Positions 30,101 to 35,899 of a stretch of 64,000 nucleotides of DNA are shown here, piece after piece. Under the pieces are notes generated by a model, which had not been told where the DNA came from, did not search any database, and saw nothing but the letters and a program-made list of their open reading frames with translations. Positions within the stretch are counted from its first letter, which is position 1; the number at the start of each line of letters is the position of its first letter. The stretch comes from Schistosoma mansoni. Its lineage: Eukaryota; Platyhelminthes; Trematoda; Strigeidida; Schistosomatidae. A program made the translations under genes and the position numbers. The stretch is taken from the NCBI RefSeq assembly GCF_000237925.1, contig NC_031498.1, forward strand, positions 18,733,004 through 18,797,003, read 5' to 3'.

Positions 30101-30681
30101 GCGAACGTAGTTTCCGTGGTTCATGTGTGTTCCAGACTGAAGACAAACCTCAGTTTACTACTTACACAAATACTCCCATTGCTACATCACATCATGAGGG
30201 ACTACATGTATGGAACAGGTATGAGATGACTAGTATCTTAGGAGAATTATATGGCAATAAAGACGAATCATTTACAGCAATGGTACGGCCTCATAGTGCT
30301 TGTGTTTTATTGAGACCAAGATATTATAGTATCGATCTAGGTATTCTGAGTACTTTTTTGAAGTCTATGGAATGCAATATACGTATTACAGATGAAACAC
30401 CAATTAAAGACGGAAGTGCTCAGGAAAATGAATCAAACCCTAGTTATACTTTCAATCGTATACACAAACGCCGAATACGTACAATGACTGAAAGTTCAGG
30501 TACTGCCCCTTTACATCCTTCAAGGGATCCTACAATACCAATTCTATGGGAACGAAGCAGTAGAAATAGTACAGCCAACCAATTCGTTTTGGATCAACTG
30601 AAACCAATAACACCTGGACGAGTAAAGCAGCCATTGTCTGATATTGATCGTTATTCAATGGTAGAGGGACAAATTAGTTGA
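376..30681 (+). CDS. TAPT1: TAPT1 homologue (transmembrane anterior posterior transformation protein 1), 12 exons
   Basis: Multi-pass membrane protein of the TAPT1 (DUF747) family, which is linked to ER/ciliary-base trafficking in vertebrates. Exons I read: 376-445, 1865-2004, 8200-8348, 11910-12096, 13991-14159, 16500-16597, 18212-18362, 24626-24735, 26424-26483, 28233-28375, 29409-29935, 30032-30681. All introns are GT-AG, phases agree throughout, and the lengths sum to 2454 nt (817 codons plus stop). Family landmarks in order: [13 protein letters not shown] (human VYTCLRIPRELEK), [104 protein letters not shown], and C-terminal DIDRYSM (human EIDRFTI). Human TAPT1 is about 567 aa; the excess is mostly a long, low-similarity C-terminal tail in the last two exons. 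An in-frame stop at 361-363 fixes the start at 376. Exon 1 is the least certain, because its sequence is not conserved. Confidence 0.9.
3057..3165 (-). repeat. tRNA-like repeat copy with hammerhead motif (3' part)
   Basis: Minus-strand copy of the repeat seen whole at 21.4-21.7 kb. It includes the B-box side TTCGAATCTCGCG, a hammerhead-like segment (3081-3128) and the 3' body TTCCATGGTGGTCTAG. The tail at 3000-3056 also matches 21230-21290. The 5' side is cut where RTE LINE sequence begins at about 3165. Confidence 0.65.
3081..3128 (-). ncRNA. Hammerhead-like ribozyme motif in the tRNA-like repeat
   Basis: On the minus strand: GCACACTG, CTGAGAAG, a GTCC-type stem II with loop CACAATA, CGAAAC, GGCCGT, then AAGTGC. 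This is the order stem I, CUGANGA, stem II, GAAA, stem III, cleavage triplet, stem I that Sm-alpha ribozymes have. Stem II and the core carry changes here, so this copy may not cleave. Confidence 0.5.
3165..4018 (+). mobile_element. RTE (SR2-like) LINE fragment, internally deleted
   Basis: Starts in the end of the endonuclease domain (like 57210-57320 of the full copy), then jumps to reverse transcriptase. The frame at 3459-3924 holds [33 protein letters not shown] and [17 protein letters not shown], and stops before [11 protein letters not shown]. The segment 3475-4010 is nearly identical to 19790-20325, including that stop. The element is cut at both ends. Confidence 0.8.
4355..4455. repeat. 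ACT/CTA and TAA microsatellite tract
   Basis: Runs of CTA/ACT followed by TAATAA. This tract forms the outer edge of the sequence shared, inverted, with the 869-bp units at 59.3-61.0 kb. Confidence 0.8.
4440..4856 (-). repeat. Inverted copy of the non-LINE part of the 869-bp units
   Basis: The reverse complement of this stretch matches 59735-60150 and 60604-61020 almost base for base. It has no LINE coding sequence. It directly abuts the 3' end (TGAC repeats) of the RTE copy at 4857-6891, as it does at 59.7 and 60.6 kb. Confidence 0.85.
4857..6891 (-). mobile_element. RTE (SR2-like) LINE, 5'-truncated, minus strand
   Basis: The 3' end at 4857 has TGAC repeats. Coding blocks are 5087-5392 (C-terminus, [17 protein letters not shown]), 5669-6181 ([18 protein letters not shown] and LEYADN), 6270-6548 ([20 protein letters not shown]) and 6635-6898. 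The catalytic YADD reads YADN and the frame is broken in several places. Match to the plus-strand copy at 57.7-59.7 kb ends near 6891. I see no target duplication across its two edges. Confidence 0.85.
6892..8199. other. TAPT1 intron 2, right-hand part
   Basis: AT-rich sequence between the truncated RTE LINE and exon 3. I see no coding family, RNA or recognisable element in it. Confidence 0.5.
8939..8992. repeat. (TA)n microsatellite
   Basis: About 27 uninterrupted TA repeats inside TAPT1 intron 3. Confidence 0.95.
10155..10475 (-). mobile_element. LINE 3' fragment, same family as 22690-23590
   Basis: The reverse complement encodes pieces such as [16 protein letters not shown] and an AQ(E/D)-like segment, matching the [15 protein letters not shown] end at 23.4 kb. 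It ends in repeated GTAAGTAA at the + strand left edge, the same tail as the other copy. The frame is broken. Confidence 0.6.
11515..11640 (+). repeat. tRNA-like, possibly SINE-derived sequence
   Basis: Contains TAATGGTTAGG (A-box-like) and GGCTCGAAATCC (B-box-like, one base long) spaced as in a tRNA gene, with a TCAACCAC anticodon-arm-like piece between. It does not fold as a sound tRNA, so I call it a tRNA-derived repeat rather than a gene. Confidence 0.4.
12195..12300 (+). repeat. GC-rich repeat fragment in TAPT1 intron 4
   Basis: A sharply GC-richer block (GGATGGGGTCGATAACC to AGAGCTACAGGCGGAG) beginning just after exon 4 within AT-rich intron. It looks like a piece of a dispersed element. 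I recall similar text in schistosome repeats but cannot name the family. Confidence 0.35.
12775..13302 (+). mobile_element. ~525-bp retroposon, copy A, with 13-bp target duplication
   Basis: Begins GCCCCCAAATGCCCTGG, has a hairpin-prone GGCCGAGAGTGGG...CTCTCCCTCTCG head, and ends in GTGTTTAAATAAATAAATAA. It is flanked on both sides by TAGTATTATCCAA (12762-12774 and 13303-13315), which proves a retroposition-like insertion. A 99-codon frame (12990-13289) starting [17 protein letters not shown] is shared with copy C. No reverse transcriptase is encoded, so it depends on a LINE. Confidence 0.85.
13398..13723 (-). mobile_element. Solo LTR (Gypsy/Ty3 type, possibly Boudicca-like)
   Basis: A 326-bp block opening TGTTACG and closing TTAACA, flanked by the 5-bp duplication AACAG (13393-13397 and 13724-13728). 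On the minus strand it has a TATAAAACCCC promoter-like box. No internal coding part accompanies it, so it is a fossil left by LTR recombination. The length is close to the ~328 bp I recall for Boudicca LTRs; the family name is inference. Confidence 0.75.
14819..15626 (+). mobile_element. Deleted RTE (SR2-like) derivative, 5'-truncated, with target duplication
   Basis: Opens at the [19 protein letters not shown] RT block, with [10 protein letters not shown]. It then fuses abruptly (near 15150) to the C-terminal [18 protein letters not shown] block, and ends in GACTGACTGAC. It is flanked by ACACTAAT (14811-14818 and 15627-15634). The same internal fusion occurs in the copy at 19779-20995, yet the two have different 5' ends and flanks, so a deleted source was copied at least twice. 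Confidence 0.85.
16659..16689. repeat. (TA)n microsatellite
   Basis: About 15 TA repeats just after TAPT1 exon 6. Confidence 0.95.
17180..17573 (+). mobile_element. Possible solo LTR remnant
   Basis: Starts TGTTGGGGAGATTC and ends TCAGTGACA. It has a TATA-like TACTGTAAAAACTC and an AATCTAGCGTTCA segment resembling the inner end of the solo LTR at 13.4-13.7 kb. No flanking duplication is visible, so the bounds and call are tentative. Confidence 0.35.
18139..18193. repeat. (TA)n microsatellite ahead of TAPT1 exon 7
   Basis: About 27 TA repeats end only 18 bases before the exon 7 acceptor (AG at 18210-18211). The polypyrimidine tract is squeezed into TTGCTTTTTATTTG. Confidence 0.95.
19463..19778 (-). 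mobile_element. RTE (SR2-like) LINE 3' fragment, minus strand, left half
   Basis: The reverse complement of the LINE 3' end: CAGTCAGTCAG tail at 19463, then the antisense of ..[12 protein letters not shown]. It is interrupted at 19779 by a plus-strand copy of its own family and resumes at about 21000 (CCCAACCAAGTAGTCTAC). The joined halves match the consensus order CTCCAACC..AGTCACG..GACC.CAACCAA. Confidence 0.8.
19779..20995 (+). mobile_element. Deleted RTE derivative inserted into another RTE copy
   Basis: RT block with [48 protein letters not shown] and [14 protein letters not shown], broken by a stop before GCPLSPF. The same internal fusion to the C-terminus as at 14.8 kb follows, then the TGAC-repeat 3' end. 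It is flanked by CACGGA (19773-19778 and 20996-21001). The target is an antisense copy of the same family. Confidence 0.87.
20999..21060 (-). mobile_element. RTE LINE fragment, minus strand, right half
   Basis: AGCCCAACCAAGTAGTCTACATCTAC continues the antisense C-terminal coding block broken at 19778. It resembles 62860-62910 and fades out by about 21060. Confidence 0.65.
21230..21300 (-). repeat. 3' tail of the tRNA-like repeat, minus strand
   Basis: Matches 3000-3070 (GTAATTTTATAGTTGAA..AGCTAGACCACCATGGAAA). It is a separate short copy just upstream of the fuller plus-strand copy. Confidence 0.6.
21415..21690 (+). repeat. tRNA-like repeat with hammerhead motif, fullest copy
   Basis: Holds a tRNA-like block: GGTCTAGTGGTTAAGCGC (A box), then GGGTTCGAATCTCGCG (B box), able to act as an internal pol III promoter. 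It is followed by a hammerhead-like segment (21586-21633) and the 3' body TTTTCCATGGTGGTCTAG. The sequence before the tRNA block (GATGGTTGCTCAATTTCGGG..GTTGAAGTTAGACATTAAC) is also shared with the 24.0-24.2 kb copy. The promoter is therefore internal, not at the 5' tip as in a plain SINE. Confidence 0.75.
21586..21633 (+). ncRNA. Hammerhead-like ribozyme motif, degraded copy
   Basis: GCGCACTG, TTGAGGTG, loop CACAATA, AGGACGAAAC, GGCC, then CCAAGTGC. The order and spacing match the 3.1 kb copy and the Sm-alpha hammerheads, with stem I ends CACTG/AAGTG. The core CUGANGA is damaged (TTGAGG), so cleavage is unlikely from this copy. Confidence 0.45.
22101..22618 (+). mobile_element. ~525-bp retroposon, copy B, with 11-bp target duplication
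   Basis: GCCCCCAAATGCCCTGGTGC start, the same body as copies A and C, and a tail reduced to GTGTTTAAATC. It is flanked by CACGTTTAATG at 22090-22100 and 22619-22629. The shared frame here is cut to 68 codons (22310-22516). Confidence 0.85.
22688..23590 (+). mobile_element. LINE reverse-transcriptase C-terminal fragment (non-SR2 family)
   Basis: Three adjoining frames cover a degraded RT and its C-terminal domain: [19 protein letters not shown] (an FADDLALL-type active site with the second Asp lost), [46 protein letters not shown] and [15 protein letters not shown]. It is a non-LTR element cut at the 5' end, with a GTAAGTAA tail. I recall this text as common in schistosome LINEs but cannot name the family. 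Stops and frame shifts break it. Confidence 0.75.
24010..24250 (-). repeat. tRNA-like repeat copy, hammerhead region deleted
   Basis: The reverse complement carries TTAGTGGTCAAGAGG (A-box-like), GAACCTGGGTTCGG (B-box-like), then a shortened stretch where the hammerhead should be, and AGTCCAGTGCTTCCAGG. The upstream body (GATGGTTGAGCAATATC..GTTGAAGTTGGACATTAAC) matches 21440-21490. Confidence 0.65.
25428..25730 (-). mobile_element. Solo LTR (second family)
   Basis: A 303-bp block opening TGTTATATTTAGAGC and closing CACCCTTACA, with near-matching flanks CAAAG and CGAAG. On the minus strand it has AACTATAAATACATG (TATA-like), then CCTACTTACTAGCCTTCTG. It is a relative of the interrupted LTR at 55.0-61.6 kb and preserves that copy's unoccupied LINE insertion site. 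No internal coding region is present. Confidence 0.7.
25990..26195 (+). repeat. Sm-alpha type repeat, mosaic copy 1
   Basis: An antisense piece of the Sm-alpha body (GAACTGCAATTCATCAGT) is joined to a sense head (GCGAACACCAAC..GATTCAGGTACATTGAG) and a hammerhead. The same antisense-body-to-sense-head joint occurs at 26.85-27.09 kb. Confidence 0.7.
26101..26155 (+). ncRNA. Hammerhead ribozyme (Sm-alpha type I)
   Basis: CTGATGAG, TCCCAAATAGGAC and GAAATGCAC are followed by the GTC cleavage triplet and CTGAATTCC. This is the schistosome satellite hammerhead order, with an intact CUGAUGA and GAAA core and GUCC/GGAC stem II. Stem I has one mismatch (ATTGAG against CTGAAT). The most likely of the copies here to be active. 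Confidence 0.85.
26531..26842 (-). repeat. Sm-alpha type repeat, full unit, minus strand
   Basis: A ~315-bp unit. In its sense direction: tRNA-like head (GTGGCTAAGTGAATAACGC, then GGGTTCGAGTCCCAG as B box), hammerhead, then the body with TTTGCTTACCATGCTTGTG. A second, partial unit follows in the same direction at 26846. It lies in TAPT1 intron 9, 48 bp after exon 9. Confidence 0.85.
26686..26742 (-). ncRNA. Hammerhead ribozyme (Sm-alpha type I)
   Basis: Minus strand: ACATTCAG, CTGACGAG, TCTCAAATAGGAC, GAAATGCGC, ATC, CTGGATTCC. The CUGANGA and GAAA core is kept, stem II uses a G-U pair, and the cleavage triplet is AUC. Confidence 0.8.
26846..27095. repeat. Sm-alpha type repeat, mosaic copy 2 (antisense body, sense head)
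   Basis: 26846-26970 repeats the antisense body of the previous unit. At about 26972 it switches to a sense head (TACTGGGCTGGAGTCCCAGA) with a hammerhead-like segment at 27021-27073 and the GCTAGCCACTG body. The switch is the same kind as in 25990-26195. Confidence 0.75.
27021..27073 (+). ncRNA. Hammerhead ribozyme copy, core altered
   Basis: ACATCCAG, CTGACGAG, TCTCAAATAGGAAGAAATGGGCGTC, CTAAATTCC. The CUGACGA core is kept but the CGAAA side reads AGAAA and stem II and III are weakened, so activity is doubtful. Confidence 0.7.
28905..29300 (+). mobile_element. RTE (SR2-like) 5' untranslated fragment
   Basis: Matches the 5' leader of the full LINE at 55440-55690 and 56227-56370 (GACTGTACAGAGGTGTGACG, then CAAGCAGTTGTCCCCTGGG, then CACGGTGTGGGCA). 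It runs straight through the point where the 525-bp retroposon sits in that copy, so it serves as its empty site. It lies in TAPT1 intron 10. Confidence 0.8.
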
Positions 30682-30734
30682 CTCAACTTGTGTAATTTAA
30701 TGGCTGCACATTTCTTGTATGTATATTTTGAAAT

Positions 30735-30740
30735 AATAAA
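30735..30740 (+). terminator. Polyadenylation signal of TAPT1
   Basis: AATAAA lies 54 bases downstream of the TAPT1 stop codon at 30679-30681 and is followed by a T/GT-rich stretch. It is the first canonical hexamer after the stop. Confidence 0.6.
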
Positions 30741-31019
30741 ATGTTTTAATCAGTGTTTTTGAGACCCTAAATCTGATGTAACAACCAATATAAAATAGTG
30801 GAACATAGTGACTACTAAAAAAAACTGGTTGGTAGTGCTAACTACATCTCACTCACTCAAAAACTTAATAAACCTAAGTTAAAGTATATTAGTTGTGTTC
30901 GATTTCACAATTTAACCAATTAAATATTCTTGACCTAAAAGCATACATGTGGAATATACTGTCGAACAGAATGATATCTGTAATTATAATGTGGTATATA
31001 AGTACACATCTAAAGTACT

Positions 31020-31250
31020 CCTTATTTATTTATTTATTTAAATACATAAATATTGGTACAAGGAAGCACCAGATAAATATGCGCCTCACAAATCTCATTC
31101 GATTTGCTTGAGGGCTGTGATACTGCCCAGGTGCCCAGACCGAAGCAGGTGGTTTTCTTAGGGGGCCACACCCCGAGCCTTTGACCTGAAGGTCTAGTCC
31201 ACAAGGCAGTGGAGCATCGTGAGGAGATGCAGTCCCATGGTAGCCGGTGA
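31020..31250 (-). mobile_element. ~525-bp retroposon, 5'-truncated copy
   Basis: The reverse complement of the 3' half: CCATGGGACTGCATCTCC, GGGTGTGGCCCCC, TGCCTCGGTC-like, ending GTATTTAAATAAATAAATAA. It lies 280 bp beyond the TAPT1 polyadenylation signal. No clear target duplication is seen. Confidence 0.75.
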
Positions 31251-31814
31251 TCATTTAACTGGTGTCATTTTAACTACTGAGTTTACATTCATCACGGATA
31301 CGTCTTCACACTACAGCGAAATATTTAGAGTTTCAATTTCCTTGATTACTAAATACAACTTTTTTTCCTCTTCTTTTGTCCCCAGTTAATTTAAAAGTCA
31401 AGTATTAGGCACACATTTAGGGGTACAGAACTTACATAAGAGAGGAACGAATTAACAAGGCAAAACATCTTTAACTGCAGCAAAATCGAAGAGCATGGAA
31501 AATGAATAGGTTTGGCGGACAATAGGATTTCATAGGCGGGAAAATTAGAAAAAAGTAGATTATGGAAATGAAATTACTCCCCCCGTCGAGACAAGTGATA
31601 ACTTTTACATTTACTAGCACAATCAATTATAAGAAAGGTATTTAGCTACTATACAGATAAAATTTTTTCTGTCAAATACAAAACGTTGATGATTGTTCAG
31701 AAATGTAGTTGAAAATGTTCAGTAGTCAGTCATATGTAGAATTACGCTAGATACATATGGGTTACTAACACAAACGACACTTGTTTCACACTATTGGACA
31801 TTTGAAATGATCAC

Positions 31815-32025
31815 TGAAGTTTTGAATTTGTTCGGATAGTTCCCAGTTCATTAAAGTCATCAAGGAGCTCCCCAAATGGCAATTGATTTCCTGACGTCGG
31901 TGTCTTTTCGTTTGTGCTTGACTATGGAAATAAAATATAATATTTTTTCCAAAAGAAAATGGGATTCTTAGCAGATTTTGATAAACTAACATAATACATG
32001 GCACATGATACTTTTTTCACCATCA

Positions 32026-32103
<78 letters not shown>

Positions 32104-33097
32104 CGGTTTAAAGGATTGCAACATCGAACTGAATGCTAAAGGTGTATGAGCCTAGTGTTTGTTTCTCTATTCGTCTCACTACTAATCTTAAAGATGGAAA
32201 GATACTTATATTTCAGTTCTAGTAACTCTGAGCAGCGTATCAGAAAGTTATGATAATTAAAAATGCTTATAGTACTAAAAGTTAGCTTAAAAAGTAGTAG
32301 AAACAAAACCTTAACTAATAAAAACATTTCTATTATCTGATTGTATTACTAGAAGTGGGAACAAATTACTCGAACTATTAGACTTGTTGCGTATATAGCC
32401 TTTTACTCATAGTTCTCGACTACAAACTATGTACAGAAGTAACAACGACAGGCCGAACTTACTTTACTCTTCCGGTTCGGAAACTCCATCTCAAAAAATA
32501 CTCTGCTTTGGTTACTTTCAGAATAATTTATCAAACAGAGGAAGTTTGTTAGTGATAGAATCAACACATCCATCCACGACTTTGTAAAATACATAAAAAA
32601 CTCTGGATGCATTTTTGGATCCGCTGCGTAAGGCAAAGCTGTGTGCAGATTAATCAACTTAATAATAAAACATTACCACACCAACTTTGCCATTCCTCTT
32701 TTCCAAAGGAAAACTGCGAAGAAAGTGATTCGAAAAACTCAGTCATTTTTGCTTGACGTTTCTTTATTTTAGCCTGCACTAAGTATGTACGAAAAACATG
32801 CACTTTGAGCTCATTGGCAGCAAGTTGTTTATCACCTGACAACCGGTGAAATAGTGTATTTTCTAAGAAATTCCACTGATTGGTCAACTGAGTTAAATTA
32901 GAATCGTAGATCGCTTCTTGAAGTTGATCGATAATGTCTAATGGCTGAAACTAGATACACCATTATTAACCTAAGCTAATTACTTTTCCTCTACTTTTTT
33001 CTTTCGAATGCTCAATTTCGAATGCATTCAGTGTGTCTTTGAAATTCTTCGATAATAAGTAGCGTCGAACAAAACGCTCACAAACACCATCTTGCAT
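31815..33097 (-). CDS. WDR91: WDR91-like gene, 5' part only (four exons)
   Basis: Exons in transcript order: 33097-32984, 32950-32677, 32638-32463, 31921-31815, with GT-AG introns and matching phases. The protein starts MQDGVCERFVRRYLLSKNF, a LisH-like opening as in WDR91. It continues with LDIIDQLQEAIYDSNLTQL, QWNFLENTLFHRL, VFRTYLVQAKIKKRQAKMTE and FFMYFTKSWMDVLILSLTNF, matching human [43 protein letters not shown] and YFSRQWADTFIVSLHNF. WDR91 acts with WDR81 to lower endosomal PI3P. The fourth exon (GNQLPFGELLDDFNELGTI) is in phase but not conserved, so it is less sure. Intron 2 is only 38 bp. The C-terminal WD40 domain of the family is not seen in the 1.1 kb before the TAPT1 3' end. The gene is either truncated, continues antisense through TAPT1 introns, or is a partial duplicate. 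Confidence 0.78.
32029..32102. repeat. (TC)n(TA)n microsatellite
   Basis: TCTCTC runs directly into TATATA, inside the WDR91-like intron 3. Confidence 0.95.
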
Positions 33098-33632
33098 CTT
33101 TACTCTCCTAAAAGAACCAAAGTACTACATTAAGGCGGCTATTACCTTATTGATAAAATGAGATAAATAACGTAACAGACGAGAAAGTTACAAGCCACTG
33201 GTATACCGAATTTCTTTGATATCATAACCGCCGTAGGACGTTTGCCTACCTTTTCGATCATAATGTGACAATATTACTTGACTTCTGGTTTGCGCATGTC
33301 GCTTACTGGAATGACATCAGCAGATTAGATCATTCTAAGTGTACTATCTGAAAAATAACTGGGTGGATTGTATCCTAACAATATTTACTAATTATTACAC
33401 TGAGACTAAATAGCGGTATTACTAATTGTATATTTTACAAGTGTTTTACAGAAAATCAACACGACAGCAGTTTGATACTAAAGTGACCTGGAGTATGTGG
33501 ATGACATAGTATTGATGTGTGATGATACTCGAAACGCAAAAATCGCAAATAATTGAGAATTGGTGTCCATAGGCATGTACTTTTTAAATCCAACTAGCGG
33601 GGACCCACGCCTGCCCTCACTTTCGGTGGTGA

Positions 33633-34125
33633 GACGTTTAGTCAGTCACAACGTAGAACTTCGTGCGTACGTACATCAGTTTGAGTTGCCATACCATATT
33701 AGCACAGAGATACAAGTGTCGATTCAAATCTCATTGTAGTAGAGGTAGTAAGAGTGTAAGCAGTGATCCGAAAGATTAGGGTTCGAAGATATTATTCAAG
33801 GAGTATAATTCAGTGAAACAAATTTGGAAATAGAAAAAAGATAGGGACATGAAGAATTCAGAAGATTAGAATTTGGGAGGACACAAAGAGTGAATACACC
33901 TTCGCCATGGCAAACGATTTTGAGCCATGTCATTCAAGGTTTCTAACCATCGGTTGCTATCATCTCGCGGATCCCAACATGGCTTAGTCCACTTGTCAGC
34001 GACTTCATGGATTTATGCCCACGTTTTGGTTTGGCCACCCCTAGCTTTTTACCACCTACTCCTACACCATAAAATGTCGCACGTCGGGGCAGTCGGTGGT
34101 TGGGCATACGTAATACGTGTCAGAA
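33633..34125 (-). mobile_element. RTE (SR2-like) LINE 3' fragment, minus strand
   Basis: Starts at the TCAGTCAC tail and reads back into the C-terminal coding block (antisense of ..LPRRAT and HVGR). It shares third-unit variants with 61246-61460 (GTATCTCTGTGCTAAT, TGATTTGAATCGACACTTG). A few LINE-like RT codons (LEYVDDIVLMC) just before it at 33487-33530 belong to another fragment. Confidence 0.75.
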
Positions 34126-34906
34126 AGTTTGTTTACCTAAGCAGTTGTGAGTGCTCGTGGTACTGTTAGATGAAATTAATCTATATGTAGTGGATAGAGC
34201 GGCTTTCGCCACTTTGGTGCTGTCATTATGTTAGTTTAGCTGTAAAATGTTGAGTCTAAAACCCATTAGTGGGAGCAGTCCTACTTTGTGGTTGTGATAT
34301 CCGACCTTTCGGACTTGAGAATGTTAGATAACTCTCTGTTTGATCATTTTTACCTCCGGATGATCGGTGACATTTAATAACATCATGTTAATAATGAGGA
34401 GATTCAGGGACGTGATCGGGTACACAGACGACAATCATGAGGAACCGGGTGCGGAGGCCTAGGACACAAGTAGGAATGTCATCCCAGATAATTCCACTCC
34501 GTCAGTTACTTAACGTTACAAGTGAGTGGAGACGTGGCCATTTTATAATATGGCACCATGGTATAAAAGGATGTAGAGAACTGGGATCTGTCAATCACAA
34601 CTCCCTAGTTAGGCTCCCAGATATAGTGCAACTCAGTGGCTTGATATATCATACTACTCGGGACAGAAGCCAATAGCATTCTTGCTGTAGTTTTCCACTA
34701 CATTTTTCATAAAAATGAAAGTGAATCCTTCGGTTGGGAGAATACTTTCTGGTTGAGTTTTTTAAAATCAGGACTCTCGTACTATAAGTTACTCGAGTAA
34801 CGAGACCTCGTTTACTTGTTTACTTTGATTACACTCCGCCTACATGCATGCCTTCACGATATTAGTTCTCTACGGCGGATACTTATTTTAGAGCCCAGTT
34901 GTATCA

Positions 34907-35010
34907 GTACTCGCTTCGGTGGTACATATACTAAAATTGGAACGATGCAGAGAAGATTAACATGGCCCCTGCGCAAGGATGATACGCAAAATCGTGAAAC
35001 TGAAATGGAT
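34907..35010 (+). ncRNA. U6 snRNA-like sequence (probable pseudogene)
   Basis: Reads CTCGCTTCGG, then ACATATACTAAAATTGGAAC, AGAGAAGATTAACATGGCCC and CTGCGCAAGGATGATACGC, the hallmark order of U6 including the ACAGAG-like box (here GCAGAGAAG) and the catalytic AGC region (here AAC). The 5' stem has been changed on both sides and the 3' end after CGTGAAA has drifted, with no clean T-run terminator. The changed ACAGAGA and AGC sites argue for a retro-derived pseudogene rather than a working U6 gene. Confidence 0.75.
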
Positions 35011-35899
35011 ACTTAAGACAGTAGGATGCATATGAGCTTCAGAATCTAACCAGGGAAATACCATTTACATTGCAAAAATGATATTTTTCGTCTGTTCAGT
35101 GAATTAGATGATCAGAGAAAAGTCTACTCTACGTTACTTAACGTACCAACAGTAACCACTTATGATTGATTAATACCACTTGATACGGATCAGTCGATTA
35201 AAAAGGTATGGTGTTAGTTGAGAGCGGCATTTGAGGAAGTAACAGCTTCTATTCTATGGTCATATTAATGTGAGCTATCCCAAGGGCCTCCATAGGACCA
35301 TGAGATATGAACGATATTAAAACGTGAGAAATATTTCTAGGACTTGATTTTCATTACCGGTCGTGGAGCATTGAGGCTTTAGTACCGAAACGTCAGGAAT
35401 TGATGTAAACTGCTCGTCACAAAGACGAAGTAGGCATATGATAGACATCCATTTAAAATAACTATTCATACATTAAAAGGAGGGGAATTCCGTCGCTAGT
35501 GTGATATTAGAACTTGTACATATGGTTCTGATGACCTTAAGTCCTAGTAAATTAGAAGGCTCGGAATTCTAGGTTTCGAAATTATTTTCAGTGTGACGGT
35601 CCGCATTGGTAATGCTAACCGTCGATGGTAATCCAATAGTGGAGCACTACTTCCGTAAACAAGAAATCCGAAGATTGAAAAGTAATTGTAAACTAACAGT
35701 TTTGAATAGTGCTGTGGGTAGGAAGACTACTGGAGCATGAAGACAGAGGTGTGCGAAGGTCTTGAGCGGCTATCTGGAAACAAAAAATTCCTTCGTTTTA
35801 TATTTTTAATACTTGAGACGAAATAGTGTGATTGGCAAGTGGATGCCAAGTTGGTATTTCGATTGAATTGCTTACGATCACTGATTAAAACGCGTAAAA

